Assembly: GCA_019745195.1 (NCBI GenBank)
Contig: JAIETL010000059.1
Coordinates: 29,450-93,449, forward strand
Reading direction: 5' to 3'
DNA length: 64,000 nucleotides
Origin: Beijerinckiaceae bacterium
Lineage (GTDB): Bacteria > Pseudomonadota > Alphaproteobacteria > Rhizobiales > Beijerinckiaceae
Both the position numbers and the translations under genes were made by a program. Below the pieces are notes generated by a model that ran no database searches, was not told where the DNA came from, and was given only the letters and a program-made list of their open reading frames with translations. The first letter of the stretch is position 1. Every line of letters starts with the position of its first letter. Below, in pieces: positions 47,436 to 60,011 of the stretch.

Positions 47436-47936
47436 TTATTCCGACGCTACCGCTCGCTCTCCGTCGATGCGGACCACCTCCGCCGCGAGCGAGTCCGCGT
47501 CCAGGTGAAAGTCGGAGAACAATAAGCGCCCATCACCGTCGATCACCGCGAACCATGGCGTTCCGCGGGTCCGATAGTCCTCCATGAAGCTTGGAGACCT
47601 TGAGCCTGCCCCGACGACGTCATGTCCGAACGCGATCGGCAGACTGTACGCCAGCTGGTTCTTCCGTAATTTGTCGAAAGTGTTCTCGTGCTCGCCCTCG
47701 AAGACCGTTTGGATCGCCGCGAACCCGACGCCGCGATTCGCCAGAGTGGAGTGCAGCCTCTGCAAGGTTGGGAAGCCATGCGAGTGGCATCCACCGCACC
47801 AGTGCTGGAACGCGAACAGTACCTTCATGCCGGCCCCGAGGTCCGAGAGCCTCAACTGCGAGTCGAGGACCTCGCCGCTCTTCCCGATCCATCGCTCGAC
47901 CCTCAACTCGGGCGCGCGGCGTTCCTTCGTTTCCAT
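47436..47936 (-). CDS. thioredoxin-fold redoxin/TlpA-like protein
   Basis: LFAFQHWCGGCHSHGFPTLQRL...RGTPWFAVIDGDGRLLF. Confidence 0.75.
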   Translation of the reverse strand: METKERRAPELRVERWIGKSGEVLDSQLRLSDLGAGMKVLFAFQHWCGGCHSHGFPTLQRLHSTLANRGVGFAAIQTVFEGEHENTFDKLRKNQLAYSLPIAFGHDVVGAGSRSPSFMEDYRTRGTPWFAVIDGDGRLLFSDFHLDADSLAAEVVRIDGERAVASE

Positions 47937-48575
47937 GTCCAATATCTCCTTACAAGTCATATCGATGCAACCGGATCCGCCCTTACCGAGGACGGTCTCG
48001 ATCGAAGCCTCGACCGGGGCTATCGCAAATCGGACCGGTGGTCGGCGGAAAACCCGCGGCCCGTTCCTTGAGTAGAAATTCTCGGCTGTGATTCCGCGCC
48101 GAGTGGTCGACCGCGCGGTCGCTGGGTGGGCCGCCCTATATTCGCCTCGTACTCAAGCGAACTAAAACGATCTGTCTCAGCTCGGGCGAGCCTATCGCCC
48201 CGGCCAGTCGACTTCCAATTGTCCACCAGTATAGTTCCGATGCCTCATCAACACGGTTAGAGATGCGGCCCGAGCCGGTCCCCTCATCCGTCTGAACGCA
48301 TCGGGGTTCGTTCCGCACAAGGACGGGGGCGGGAGTGTCGGGGGCCTGCATGGGCTGGAAAGGTCGAGCAACTTCGGGTCCGAGTGGCAAGTCGCTCCCA
48401 CTAGGGCACGCCGGACTGTTCGAGTGCGGAAGGTGTCGACGACGCTATCGAAACTATGCGCTCGCTGTATTTGGAATAACGCGGGCGCTAAACCATAGTT
48501 CGCTGAAGCTTCCTCGCGTCGCATCTTTGACGCAGGCGCAGAGGCGGGTCCATCGGGCGAGGGAAGGAACGTGAG

Positions 48576-49181
48576 ATGGTCACCAGAGGCTTCGGCGGTC
48601 GGGAGAGCGGACGAGACGAGTCCGGGCGAGTTCCTCCCGGTCAGCATCTTACGGACGGCTTTCCCGTGCTGTCGGCGGGGCCGACGCCGCGGATCGAGCC
48701 GGCGGATTGGAATTTCACGCTCAAGGTCGGACCGAGGCCCGTCAAGGTTTGGGACTGGGAGGAATTCAACTCGCTTCCGAAGACCAAGATGACCCGCGAC
48801 ATCCATTGCGTCACTTCGTGGTCGAAGCTCAATACGGCATGGGAGGGCGTGATCATCGACGACATCCTCGCCGACGCCGGAGTCGAGCAGCCCACCGAAT
48901 TCGTCCTGGCACACAGCTACGACGGCTACTCCACGAACGTCCCGCTGGCGGATCTCGCGTCGGGGAGGGCAATGGTCGCCTTGAGCTACGAGGGGCGGCC
49001 CCTACCGCCCGACCACGGCGGGCCCGCGCGCCTGCTCGTCCCTCATCTCTACTTCTGGAAATCCGCCAAATGGGTGAACGGGCTTCAGTTCACCGACCGG
49101 GACGAGGCTGGCTTCTGGGAGCTGCGAGGCTACCATATGTATGGCGATCCCTGGCGCGAGCAGCGGTACAAGAGCGACTGA
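48576..49181 (+). CDS. molybdopterin-dependent (sulfite-oxidase-fold) oxidoreductase
   Basis: KMTRDIHCVTSWSKLNTAWEGVIIDDIL...HSYDGYSTNVPLADL...LVPHLYFWKSAKWVNGLQF. Confidence 0.85.
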   Translation: MVTRGFGGRESGRDESGRVPPGQHLTDGFPVLSAGPTPRIEPADWNFTLKVGPRPVKVWDWEEFNSLPKTKMTRDIHCVTSWSKLNTAWEGVIIDDILADAGVEQPTEFVLAHSYDGYSTNVPLADLASGRAMVALSYEGRPLPPDHGGPARLLVPHLYFWKSAKWVNGLQFTDRDEAGFWELRGYHMYGDPWREQRYKSD

Positions 49182-49298
49182 GTTGGCATCCGTGCAGCGG
49201 CGTGCCGGACGGGCTTCATCGAGAGGCTCGATAGACGGCCAAAAAGGATCGGCGGCCCGCATCCCTCTCGCCGTCCCCGACGGCGGAAACGGCGCAGC

Positions 49299-50171
49299 TT
49301 GAAAACGCTCCAGATCGTCCACGGCACGACATACCTCTTTCATCAGGCGGTGAGCTTCTGGCCACATCGTCTCCTGCTGCGTCCGCGGGAGAGCCGGGAT
49401 CTTCGACTGATCTCCAGCCAGATCCTCATAGAACCCGCCGCTTCCATCAGCTGGGCTCACGACGTCTTCGGGAACGCCGTCGCCACCGCGTCGGTCGGCG
49501 GCGTGTCCGATCGCCTGCATATCCAGGCCGTGTCCGTGCTGGAAATGGACGCCGTGGAGTGGCCGGTATTCGATATCGCCGCCTCTGCCATCGACTATCC
49601 CTTTCGTTACTCCGACGCCGACTGGGCCGATCTCGGGGCGCTGAGCGTCCTTCAACATCCCGACCCTTCGGGACGACTGCATCGCTGGGCCAGGAGCTTC
49701 GTCCTGGGCGACCGAACGGACACGCTCGCTCTCCTGAAGGACGTGAGCGCGGGGGTCTCGGCGGCGGCCGCGTACGAGATCCGGGAGGACGAGGGCACCC
49801 AGTCCCCCACGCATACGCTCGATCGAGCGTGCGGATCGTGCCGCGATTTTGCGGTCCTGTTCGCGGAGGCGGTACGAGCGCTCGGATTCGGCGCCCGGGT
49901 CGTATCAGGGTATCTCCACGACCCGACGCAAGACCTGCTCGGTTCGAGCGGGCCGGGCTCGACGCACGCATGGGCGGAGGTGTTCGTGCCGGGTGCCGGT
50001 TGGATCACGTTCGATCCGACGAACAGAAGCGTGGGCAACGTCAACTTGATCCCCGTCGCCGCTGGAAGGGACATGGCTCAGATCATGCCGGTCAGTGGAA
50101 GCTTCGTCGGGCCGGCGGATGCATCCGCCGGTCTCTCGGTCTCGGTCGAGGTTCGCGCCTACCAACCGTAG
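49299..50171 (+). CDS. transglutaminase-like family protein
   Basis: GSCRDFAVLFAEAVRALGFGARVVSGY...HAWAEVFVPGAGWITFDPTN. Confidence 0.9.
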   Translation: MKTLQIVHGTTYLFHQAVSFWPHRLLLRPRESRDLRLISSQILIEPAASISWAHDVFGNAVATASVGGVSDRLHIQAVSVLEMDAVEWPVFDIAASAIDYPFRYSDADWADLGALSVLQHPDPSGRLHRWARSFVLGDRTDTLALLKDVSAGVSAAAAYEIREDEGTQSPTHTLDRACGSCRDFAVLFAEAVRALGFGARVVSGYLHDPTQDLLGSSGPGSTHAWAEVFVPGAGWITFDPTNRSVGNVNLIPVAAGRDMAQIMPVSGSFVGPADASAGLSVSVEVRAYQP

Positions 50172-50365
50172 CCACCGCACCGAGCCACCGCCTGTTCGAG
50201 GATACGGTTTTTACGAGAGATGCCGCGGGGTTGCGGAGATCCCTGCGAAGATGTGACCCGACCGCCTCGCAAGGGGGCGACGCCAACTCCACGATGGGGA
50301 GCCCGGAAGTCCCCTCCCCGTCCGATTCCAATGCGCGCAGTGTAGCCATCTCGAGGAGACGCATC

Positions 50366-51232
50366 ATGACCGACAGCAACGATTACGTACCGCCGAAGGT
50401 GTGGGTCTGGGAAAAGGCCAGCGGCGGCGCCTTCGCCAACATCAACCGGCCGATCGCCGGCGCCACGCACGAGAAGGAGCTGCCCGTCGGCAAGCATCCG
50501 CTTCAGCTCTATTCGCTGGGCACCCCCAACGGCCAGAAGGTCACGATCATGCTGGAGGAGCTGTTGGCGCTCGGGCACGGTGGCGCCGAATACGACGCCT
50601 GGCTGATCAAGATCGGCGACGGCGACCAGTTCGGTTCGGGCTTCGTCGAGATCAATCCCAACTCCAAGATCCCGGCCTTGATGGACCGAAGCGGCCCCGA
50701 GCCCATCCGCATTTTCGAATCGGGCGCCATCCTCGTGCATCTGGCGGAGAAGTTCGGCGCGTTCCTCCCGACCGAGCCTGCCGCCCGCGCCGAGACGCTG
50801 TCCTGGCTGTTCTGGCAGATGGGCTCGGCTCCCTTCCTCGGCGGCGGCTTCGGCCACTTCTACGCCTACGCGCCCGCCAAGTTCGAGTATCCAATCAACC
50901 GCTACGCCATGGAAGTGAAACGCCAACTGGACGTGCTCGACCGCCAACTTGGCGACCACGAGTTCATATCCGGAAACGAGTACACCATCGCCGACATGGC
51001 GATCTGGCCCTGGTACGGTGGCCTCGTGAAGGGCTGGCAGTACGGCGCGGCGGAGTTCCTGTCGGTGCAGGACTACACCAACGTGGTGCGCTGGGCCGAG
51101 CAGATCTTCGCCCGCCCCGCCGTGGAGCGCGGGCGCAAGGTCAACAAGACCTCCGGCGAGCCCACCGGCCAGTTGCACGAGCGTCACGACGCCGTCGATT
51201 TCGAGAGGACCCAGGACAAGCTCGGCGCATAG
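50366..51232 (+). CDS. yghU: glutathione-dependent disulfide-bond oxidoreductase (GST family)
   Basis: PPKVWVWEKASGGAFANINRPIAGATHEKELPVGKHPLQLYSLGTPNGQKVTIMLEE. Confidence 0.95.
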   Translation: MTDSNDYVPPKVWVWEKASGGAFANINRPIAGATHEKELPVGKHPLQLYSLGTPNGQKVTIMLEELLALGHGGAEYDAWLIKIGDGDQFGSGFVEINPNSKIPALMDRSGPEPIRIFESGAILVHLAEKFGAFLPTEPAARAETLSWLFWQMGSAPFLGGGFGHFYAYAPAKFEYPINRYAMEVKRQLDVLDRQLGDHEFISGNEYTIADMAIWPWYGGLVKGWQYGAAEFLSVQDYTNVVRWAEQIFARPAVERGRKVNKTSGEPTGQLHERHDAVDFERTQDKLGA

Positions 51233-51565
51233 CCGGACGCCGGCCCGCGCGTGCGGCATTCCAGGGCGATATTCTTCACGCCTTCCGCAAGATCCAGCAC
51301 TTGTTCGTCGGTTGGGCAGGCCTTGGCGTCGCCGCCCTTGCAGATGTGAGAGTCCACATGGTGTGGGTAAAGTTCTTCGTAACGTTCCGAAAATTCGACA
51401 ACAGGGGCCGCGCGGACGGTGCAAGGGCTTCCTGATTAGCTCGTAGCCACCCCCGTCATCCTGATCGAGCGACGCTCGCCCAGGCTTCCATCGCTGGGCT
51501 CTGGCGGTCAACTCAGCTCGATCGAAGATTCTAAGGGCGCAAACGCCAGGCCGGAGTTTATCGAT

Positions 51566-52792
51566 ATGGCAGAAAAGACGTTCGCGTTTCTCAGCGGGAC
51601 GGGCTCACAGCTTTCCGGGCACCTCGAACCGCCAGAGGGGACGCCGCGGGGCTGGGCGATGTTCGCTCACTGCTTCACCTGCGGCAAAGACAATCGTGCC
51701 GCCGTCCACATCTCGCGCGCGCTGTCGCGTGCGGGCATCGGGGTCTTGAGGTTCGATTTCGCAGGCACCGGAATCGGCGGGAGGACGGGGGAACCCGTGA
51801 GCTTCGCGTCGGACGTAGAGGACCTCCGTGCCGCCGCCGAGGCGATGGCGGTCGCGGGTATGGCGCCCTCCCTCCTGGTCGGGCACAGCCTTGGTGGCAT
51901 CGCCGCGATCGTGGCTGCGGCCGAAATGCCTGATATCGCGGCGGTGGCGACGATCGGCGCGCCGGCCGACCTGCAGCATATCCTGCGCGTCTTCCGACCG
52001 ATCGACCTGGACACCATCGCAAGTAAGGGCGAGGCGTCGGTGGAGATCGCCGGCCGAACCTTCCTCGTTCGCCGCAGCTTCCTGGAAGCGATCGAGCAGA
52101 TCGACGTCGAGAAGTCGATCGCCTCCCTGAGGCGTCCGGTGCTGGTCATGCATTCCCCGCTGGATCAGGTGGTCGGTATCGACCACGCATCGCGTATCTT
52201 CGTCGCGTCCAGACACCCCAAGAGCTTCGTCTCGCTCGACACGGCGGATCACCTTCTCACCGACGTCGCCGACGCGAACTACGCGTCGGCCATGGTGGCG
52301 GCATGGGCGAGCCGCTTCCTCCCGCCGCTCACGGCGGATCTTCCGCAGGTCGAGCTCGCCGAGGGCGTCGTCGCCACCGAAACCCTTGCGGGAACGTTCC
52401 AGCTCAACGTCCGCAGCGGCGAGCACACCTTGTTCGCAGATGAGCCGGCATCGGTCGGTGGTCTCGGAACCGGACTGTCTCCATACGAACTGGTATCCGC
52501 CGGCCTCGCAGCCTGCACGGTGATGACGATGCGTCTCTACGCGAACCGCAAGGGGTTTCCACTCGAACGGGCGAGCACGACCGTGCAGCACGAAAAGGTG
52601 CCGGACATGATGCCGCCCGACCGATTTAGCCGTACCATCGTCCTCGAGGGCCAATTGACCGACGATCAGCGCGCCCGCATCGTCGAAATCGCCGATCGGT
52701 GCCCGGTCAGTTTGTCTCTTGTACGGGGTTCGGATGTGCAGACCGAGCTCTCGAACGCCGGCCGGGTCGCGGATCTGGAGACGGTGGCTTGA
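51566..52792 (+). CDS. bifunctional alpha/beta hydrolase - OsmC family protein
   Basis: Hydrolase [10 protein letters not shown]-terminal Osm[27 protein letters not shown]. Confidence 0.9.
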   Translation: MAEKTFAFLSGTGSQLSGHLEPPEGTPRGWAMFAHCFTCGKDNRAAVHISRALSRAGIGVLRFDFAGTGIGGRTGEPVSFASDVEDLRAAAEAMAVAGMAPSLLVGHSLGGIAAIVAAAEMPDIAAVATIGAPADLQHILRVFRPIDLDTIASKGEASVEIAGRTFLVRRSFLEAIEQIDVEKSIASLRRPVLVMHSPLDQVVGIDHASRIFVASRHPKSFVSLDTADHLLTDVADANYASAMVAAWASRFLPPLTADLPQVELAEGVVATETLAGTFQLNVRSGEHTLFADEPASVGGLGTGLSPYELVSAGLAACTVMTMRLYANRKGFPLERASTTVQHEKVPDMMPPDRFSRTIVLEGQLTDDQRARIVEIADRCPVSLSLVRGSDVQTELSNAGRVADLETVA

Positions 52793-52821
52793 TCTTGGCG
52801 CTTGCGCAAAGGCGAACGAAC

Positions 52822-53355
52822 GTGAGTCGACCAACTGCCGGCGACGGTGAGGCCGAAACCGAACGGGCGATACTCGCTGGCGGCTGCTTCTGGGGCTTGG
52901 AGGATCTGCTGCGCCGAGCCAAGGGCGTCGTCTCGACGCGTGTCGGCTACATCGGCGGCGAAATGCCCGATCCGACCTATGCGCGACATCATGGCCATGC
53001 GGAAGCTGTGGAAGTCACCTTCGACCCCTCCGTCCTGAGCTATCGAACTCTCCTTGAGCTTTTCTTCCAGATCCACGATCCCACGACCTACGAGCAACAG
53101 GGGAGCGACGTGGGTCCAAGCTACAGGTCGGCGATTTTTCACACCAGCGAGGTGCAGAAGGAGGTCGCCCTAGAGACGGTCGCCGACATCGAGGCGTCAG
53201 GTCGCTGGCCCGGCGCGGTCGTGTCTGAGATCAACCCGGAAGAGCCCTTCTGGGAGGCGGAGCCAGAGCACCAGAAATACCTCGTGCGCCGCCCTGGGGG
53301 CTATAGCTGCCACTTCGTGCGCCCGACCTGGCGTTTGGAGCGACCAGGTCGGTGA
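52822..53355 (+). CDS. msrA: peptide-methionine (S)-S-oxide reductase (GTG start)
   Basis: [36 protein letters not shown]. Confidence 0.95.
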   Translation: MSRPTAGDGEAETERAILAGGCFWGLEDLLRRAKGVVSTRVGYIGGEMPDPTYARHHGHAEAVEVTFDPSVLSYRTLLELFFQIHDPTTYEQQGSDVGPSYRSAIFHTSEVQKEVALETVADIEASGRWPGAVVSEINPEEPFWEAEPEHQKYLVRRPGGYSCHFVRPTWRLERPGR

Positions 53356-53671
53356 TTGGGTCGAAGCTTTTCTCTTGGGGATGCGGAAGGGCGGCAAGCT
53401 GGGCTCCCGGGGGGAACCCCCGCTCCACTGACCCGTCGGGATCAAGCCAGTTCGGTAAAGTGGCCGGCGCAGCCTCCTCGAACGGAGGAAACCGTATGTA
53501 TCGGCTCGGTGGGACCGAGCGCCGGCGTCCGATTCCTCGCCGGGTGCTTTTTATCGCAGGGCTCGCGGAGGCAATGAAATTCGATCTTCCGAGTAGGCGC
53601 CGCCCCTCTCCGCCGCATCACTCCTCGTGACTTTCCTACCGCTTCCGTCACGGCCGGCAATCAACCGCCGT

Positions 53672-54226
53672 TTATCGCGAGCCTCCCAACGCGCCGTCGT
53701 CCCTCTCGCGATCGACACCTCGCTGATACAATTCGGCATCGACGGGGCAGTTCGCGCAGCCCTCGTAGCAGCACAGTCGGCATATATAGTATGAATGATC
53801 AAGGTTCTCCAAGCGATCTCGCAGAACGCGTTCCGCGATATCGGATAAGATTTTCAATTCATCAGCATTGAGGATAGATAGTCCTTCGGCAATTACTTTG
53901 TCGCGCGAGGCCAGGACCTCGTCGCTCGCGACCTTCCCGGCTGGAGTAAGATAGAGGGAGCGCGTTCGCCCGTCCGTCGAATGCTCCCTGCGTTCAATCA
54001 ACGCCTCGGCCGCCAATCGATCGACCAGGCGAACGGCTCCTGCGTGCGAAAGGCCTACCCCGATCGCGAGCATGCGGATCGACAGCCCGGGCTTGTGCGC
54101 GAGCAGCGCCAGCGCCGAGGCGGCGGGTCCAGCTTCCGGCGCCCGCGATGAACTGGCGCGAACGATGTCGTCGCTGATCATGAGTGCGAACGCCCCGAAT
54201 ATATTTCGATCCCGAGGTCCATCCAT
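53672..54226 (-). CDS. MarR family regulator with Cys-rich C-terminus
   Basis: SIRMLAIGVGLSHAGAVRLVDRLAAEALIERREHSTDGRTRSLYLTPAG; tail YYICRLCCYEGCANCPVDAE. Confidence 0.85.
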   Translation of the reverse strand: MDGPRDRNIFGAFALMISDDIVRASSSRAPEAGPAASALALLAHKPGLSIRMLAIGVGLSHAGAVRLVDRLAAEALIERREHSTDGRTRSLYLTPAGKVASDEVLASRDKVIAEGLSILNADELKILSDIAERVLRDRLENLDHSYYICRLCCYEGCANCPVDAELYQRGVDRERDDGALGGSR

Positions 54227-54638
54227 TCCCCATCTATATGTGCGCAGAGCATGGACATCAAGCCTGCCCTCGGCACCCTCACCCCGCTTTTTGGGTGGAT
54301 AAATTTACGCTTGGAGAGTTTTTAAGCAGCATTTTGGCCGATCGTTCGAGAAAATCCGGTCCGAATTCATCTCTGGCTGAGGAACGACCTATACTTTGAA
54401 GCTATAGCTTAAGGGAAATCTCTGCGTCCATTCCTTGCGCCTGCGGCCAAACTCGCTTCATGTGATTGACGACAGCTGATCACCTGACTGGACTGTGCTT
54501 ATGTTCGGGTCATCGGCGCAGCGATGGCCCGTCGGCATCCCGACGTCACCTCGTACATGTGGATGGCCATGACCGAAGCACGCTCGCTACGACCGCAACG
54601 GGCCACGACCGCCGCAAGTTTCCGGCCGGCGCCGCTGA

Positions 54639-55688
<1,050 letters not shown>

Positions 55689-56017
55689 GCAGACCGAACG
55701 GGAAATCGGAAAGAACACTTGGGCCAATATTGAGGGATCGGATGGTGCCGCCGCGACGTATAAGGCGTACAATCAGATTAGTTCAGTGCAACGTCGGCAG
55801 GCTCGCCGGATGATTGCTTTCCATCTCCCGTCGCAGTTCCTACTTATCCGAAGATATAATTTATATCCGTGCCGTTCTTGGCGAGGGTGACGAGGTGAGC
55901 TCGGCAGCGACCTCTCTGTCGCCGGCCTTGATTTCGAACCCGCAATTCTCGCGGCAGCTGCGTCGGCGCAGCGAAGCGCGAGCCAAACAGCCCATCACGA
56001 CCGCTCGATATTTTTGT

Positions 56018-56030
56018 ATGCGCAACGCAT
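56018..56030. promoter_or_regulatory. palindrome ATGCGCAACGCAT upstream of DUF417 gene
   Basis: Reverse complement is identical to the ATGCGTTGCGCAT core at 57096-57108. Confidence 0.65.
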
Positions 56031-56068
56031 GAATTCGTTCATCAATAGAAATTGGTAAGGGGACTCAC

Positions 56069-56557
56069 ATGAGCATTTTCGACCGATACGAATTTCTTGT
56101 CGCGGAAAGAGACCGCAGGGACCTTGCCTTGCTCAGATGGGCTCTCGTGATCATTTTCGTGTGGTTCGGCGCGATGAAGTTCACGGCGTACGAGGCCGAC
56201 GCTATCGCCCCATTGATCGGACACAGCCCGATCATGGGTTGGCTGAGCATTTTCGGGATGCGGGGGCAGAGTTATCTCATCGGCGTCATTGAGCTGTCGA
56301 CAGCTTTCGTTCTGATCCTCGGCGCCTTTCGCCCCCTCTTCTCCGCGCTCGGTGCGCTGATGTCGGCTGGGACGTATCTGATCACGCTGACGTTCTTCGT
56401 CACCACCCCCGGTGTCGGTGAGCCGACTGCCGGCGGTTTCCCTGCGCTATCAGCTATGCCAGGGCAGTTTATACTCAAGGACGCAGTGCTGCTGGCGGCG
56501 TCCCTCGTACTTCTGCGGGCTTCGATCCGCGACAGAGGCGCGCTCGTGCCTTCGTGA
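56069..56557 (+). CDS. DUF417 (YkgB/RclC-like) membrane protein
   Basis: LALLRWALVIIFVWFGAMKFTAYEADAIAPLIGHSPIMGWL...GVIELSTAFVLILGAF. Confidence 0.85.
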   Translation: MSIFDRYEFLVAERDRRDLALLRWALVIIFVWFGAMKFTAYEADAIAPLIGHSPIMGWLSIFGMRGQSYLIGVIELSTAFVLILGAFRPLFSALGALMSAGTYLITLTFFVTTPGVGEPTAGGFPALSAMPGQFILKDAVLLAASLVLLRASIRDRGALVPS

Positions 56558-57092
56558 CTGCGGTCTTCCAGCCGGGCGGTTGAGCGATTGATAGAGAACC
56601 GCGGCGGGGCCTGAAAAAATACCCCGTCGCTGTCTCAGCTCGAACGCGCCCGATGCCGGCGAGGCTTCGCCGGCATCGGCGAAGGTCCACTCTGGATCGA
56701 GCGCGAACTTCTCACACTGCCGAAGCAGCGACCACCCGAGACCCGCGGATAATCGTTCGGGTGAGCGATACTCGGGAGAGCGTTAGTCTTCTGAAGGGCC
56801 TCCGGACCGCTTCGATGTTCCCCCAAGGGATCACGGAGGATGGTTCATGGCTAGCCGACGAGATCGACGAGACGACGCTCCGCAGCTGATCGACCACCAG
56901 ATCGCGGAGGCGCGCCAGAAAGGCGCTGAACCAGATCGCGGCGGTCTCTTTCGATCGAGGCCGCGGCGCTGAAGAAGCGTGGCGGTCTTTCCCCCTCGTC
57001 CGGACAAACCGCACGACGGCTGTGATCCGAGATCCTCGCAAGGCACGAAACGGAGGGATGACCGACCACCGATAGGCATCCCATGGCTAATT

Positions 57093-57111
57093 TATATGCG
57101 TTGCGCATATA
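57093..57111. promoter_or_regulatory. perfect 19-bp palindrome TATATGCG-TTG-CGCATATA
   Basis: Upstream of the LysR gene 57215; degenerate second site ATGCGTTGATCAT at 57136-57148. Confidence 0.7.
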
Positions 57112-57214
57112 GACAAGCTCCGAGGCCATGATTATATGCGTTGATCATACTTCTCTGGGCGCTTTCGAGGCGGCCTCGCGAAGGAGCATCAGTCAGGCGC
57201 GGCGCCGAGGGCAA

Positions 57215-58090
57215 ATGGAACTCAATCAGGTCAGCTATTTCATCAACTTAGCCGAGACGCTGAATTTCACGGCGGCCGCTCGCTTGAGCGGTGTGTCGCA
57301 GCCGAGTCTGACCCGAGCCATCCGCCGCTTGGAAGATGAGCTTGGCGGGCCCTTGATCTATCGCGACGGGAAAAACAGCCGCCTGACCGGTCTCGGCCAG
57401 GATGTCGAGGCGGAGTTCCGGCGCATGGTGGCCGCGATGAAAAGCGTCCGCGATCACTCTGAAAACTGGGCGATGGGCGGGCATCGAGTGTTGGATGTCG
57501 CCGTCGCATCTACCGTAGGACCAAAAGCGTTCACGGCCTTTCTCGAGGGCGCATTGGCGGAAATGCCGTCCATCGAAATCAAGGTGCACTCGCTCCAGTC
57601 GGACGAGGACACATCGGAGGTGCTTTCGGGAAAATACCACGCGTGCATCATGCCGCGTGAAACGAGGCCGGAACGCAAGCTGGACGTGCACACCTTATTC
57701 CGGGAACGCTTCGTGCTCGGCTGCTCCGCGAGCCACCCCTTGGCCGCCAGCGAGGTCGTGCGCTGCGAAGACCTGCTCGAGTTTCCTTTCGTCGATCGCC
57801 TGAAATGCGAATTTCGCGATCAGATCCTTGATCACTTCGCGCGACGGGACTTGGTCATGCAACCCCGGTTTCGATCGGATCGTGAGGACTGGGTGCAAAA
57901 GGTCGTCGCCGACGGCGATGCCATCTGCATTCTTCCGGAACGATCGGCCACGGTGGACGGTCTCGTGACTCGACCGATCGAGGGGTTCGTCCTGGAGCGC
58001 GAAGTCGTGATCGCGACGGTATCCGGCTCTACGGCGACGGTCGAGATTCGGAAGATCGCGCAGTTGGCCGCCCACTACGAATGGCGATAG
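57215..58090 (+). CDS. LysR family transcriptional regulator
   Basis: MELNQVSYFINLAETLNFTAAARLSGVSQPSLTRAIRRLEDELGG. Confidence 0.9.
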   Translation: MELNQVSYFINLAETLNFTAAARLSGVSQPSLTRAIRRLEDELGGPLIYRDGKNSRLTGLGQDVEAEFRRMVAAMKSVRDHSENWAMGGHRVLDVAVASTVGPKAFTAFLEGALAEMPSIEIKVHSLQSDEDTSEVLSGKYHACIMPRETRPERKLDVHTLFRERFVLGCSASHPLAASEVVRCEDLLEFPFVDRLKCEFRDQILDHFARRDLVMQPRFRSDREDWVQKVVADGDAICILPERSATVDGLVTRPIEGFVLEREVVIATVSGSTATVEIRKIAQLAAHYEWR

Positions 58091-58663
58091 GAGGCTGCCC
58101 GAGAGGTTCGACAGCCATTCGTGGCGAGTTCCCGGGCGTACGGCTGCCAACCCGCCGGGCGCTATACCCTCCGAGTCGACCGCGGCTCGGTACAGCGGCG
58201 GGGCGCTCACGTTCCAAGTAATCCGAAGAGGACGAGCCCCTCGCCGTGACCGAAGCTGCACCGCGACCGAGGCGCCAGGATCAACGCGCGTTGCCTAGGC
58301 CCACGAGGACGATGGAAGCGCGGACGGGCGGCGCTGCGGCGTATGCCCGGCTTGGTCCGGCGTCGTAACGGAGCACCTACACGGCGCTGCCCATCACACG
58401 TCGCGCGAGCCAAATTCGCTCCCGCAGGGACATGGGGCCACCAATTCCTGCGCTGGCTGACGATCGCGCCCGTGGGCGTCTGCTCAGGATCAATTCGGGT
58501 CGAATGTTCGGATGCCGAGAGCTCCCTATCCGAATGGTCAATTATCAAGCGCGGAGCGGTCGGTCTAACTAGGAAAACCGACAACAACTCGATGAAAGAA
58601 ATCGAGCGTCCTGGGAGACGGAAGCTGTGCGGCTCACGAAACGGCGTCGTCGCTATGGAAATT

Positions 58664-58678
58664 ATACGCACGGCGTAT
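58664..58678. promoter_or_regulatory. perfect palindrome ATACGC-ACG-GCGTAT upstream of msrB
   Basis: Direct reading; about 98 bp before ATG 58776. Confidence 0.55.
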
Positions 58679-58775
58679 TGGCTAATTCGAGGGCGCACTA
58701 CGATACTCGATGGGAATGACCAACGGCATCCATCCATCGCGGAGCGTCCGGCCACGAAAATTACTGGAGCGTGTC

Positions 58776-59219
58776 ATGAAGTTTGAAAAATCGCAGGAAG
58801 CCGTCGATCGCCTGACCCCCGAGCAGCGCCGAATTACTCAGGAATCCGGCACCGAAAGGGCCTTCACGGGCGAGTACAACCGAAACAAGAAGCCTGGTAT
58901 CTACGTCGATGTCGTTTCGGGTGAGCCGCTCTTCGCTTCGACGGACAAGTTCGATTCCGGTACCGGCTGGCCCAGCTTCACCAAGCCGATCGTCGCGGCG
59001 AACGTGAACGAGGTGCGCGACAGCACGCACGGCATGGTCCGGACGGAAGTCAGGTCGGTACACGCCGACAGCCATCTCGGCCACGTGTTCCCCGACGGTC
59101 CTTCCGACCGCGGCGGCCTGCGCTACTGCATCAATTCGGCGTCCCTTCGCTTCATCCCTCGCGAAGAGATGGAGACCGAGGGATATGGCGAGTATCTCGA
59201 CCAGGTTGAGGAGGTTTGA
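58776..59219 (+). CDS. msrB: peptide-methionine (R)-S-oxide reductase
   Basis: [16 protein letters not shown]...[28 protein letters not shown]. Confidence 0.95.
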   Translation: MKFEKSQEAVDRLTPEQRRITQESGTERAFTGEYNRNKKPGIYVDVVSGEPLFASTDKFDSGTGWPSFTKPIVAANVNEVRDSTHGMVRTEVRSVHADSHLGHVFPDGPSDRGGLRYCINSASLRFIPREEMETEGYGEYLDQVEEV

Positions 59220-59220
59220 C

Positions 59221-59760
59221 ATGAATCAGCGCGCTGTTCTCGCAGGCGGATGCTTCTGGGGTATGCAGGACCTGATCCGCAAGCGGCCGGGCATCGTCTC
59301 GACCCGTGTGGGCTATACCGGCGGGGATGTTCCGAACGCCACCTATCGCAATCACGGCACGCATGCCGAGGGAATCGAGATCGTCTTCGACCCTGCGGTG
59401 ACGAGCTACCGGAACATCCTGGAATATTTCTTCCAGATCCACGACCCGACGACGAAGAACCGCCAGGGCAATGATCTCGGGCTCTCCTACCGTTCGGGCA
59501 TCTACTACGTCGACGAGGAGCAGAAGCGCGTCGCCGAGGAGACGATCGCCGACTTGGATGCCTCGGGGCTGTGGGGTGGCAAGGTGGTCACCGAGGTCGA
59601 GCCGGTCGGCGACTTCTGGGAGGCCGAACCGGAGCACCAGGATTATCTGGAGAAGAGGCCGGGCGGCTATACCTGTCACTTCCCCCGTGCCGGCTGGGTG
59701 CTCCCGAAGCGGCAGAACGCCGGCGATGCGCGGCCCGAAGCCGGGATTGCAGCGGAATAG
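59221..59760 (+). CDS. msrA: peptide-methionine (S)-S-oxide reductase
   Basis: [47 protein letters not shown]. Confidence 0.95.
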   Translation: MNQRAVLAGGCFWGMQDLIRKRPGIVSTRVGYTGGDVPNATYRNHGTHAEGIEIVFDPAVTSYRNILEYFFQIHDPTTKNRQGNDLGLSYRSGIYYVDEEQKRVAEETIADLDASGLWGGKVVTEVEPVGDFWEAEPEHQDYLEKRPGGYTCHFPRAGWVLPKRQNAGDARPEAGIAAE

Positions 59761-60011
59761 GATTCCCGGGCGCTCTCGCTCCGGTGATCCGTTCGCAATC
59801 TTCGTGGCCGCGTCGTCCAACGATGCGGTCATCGAGCCCGGCCGGGCGAGACGGGGCATTCCAACCAGCCGCCGTCGCACACCAGGAACACAGAATTGCC
59901 AGACCTTTCGTCCTTTCCGATCACACAGCGCCGGCTGGCATCCGCATGGCTCGGACTAGGGCCAGCTCGGCCGGCTGCACGGGCCGGCTTGCAGATCCCT
60001 GCGAGGTCGGC

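Noticed and set aside
50159-51511. 450-aa antisense ORF across yghU
   Set aside because: Shadow ORF; yghU is unambiguous.
51566-52792. Alpha/beta hydrolase-OsmC fusion as a new architecture
   Set aside because: This fusion is already a recognised bifunctional family.
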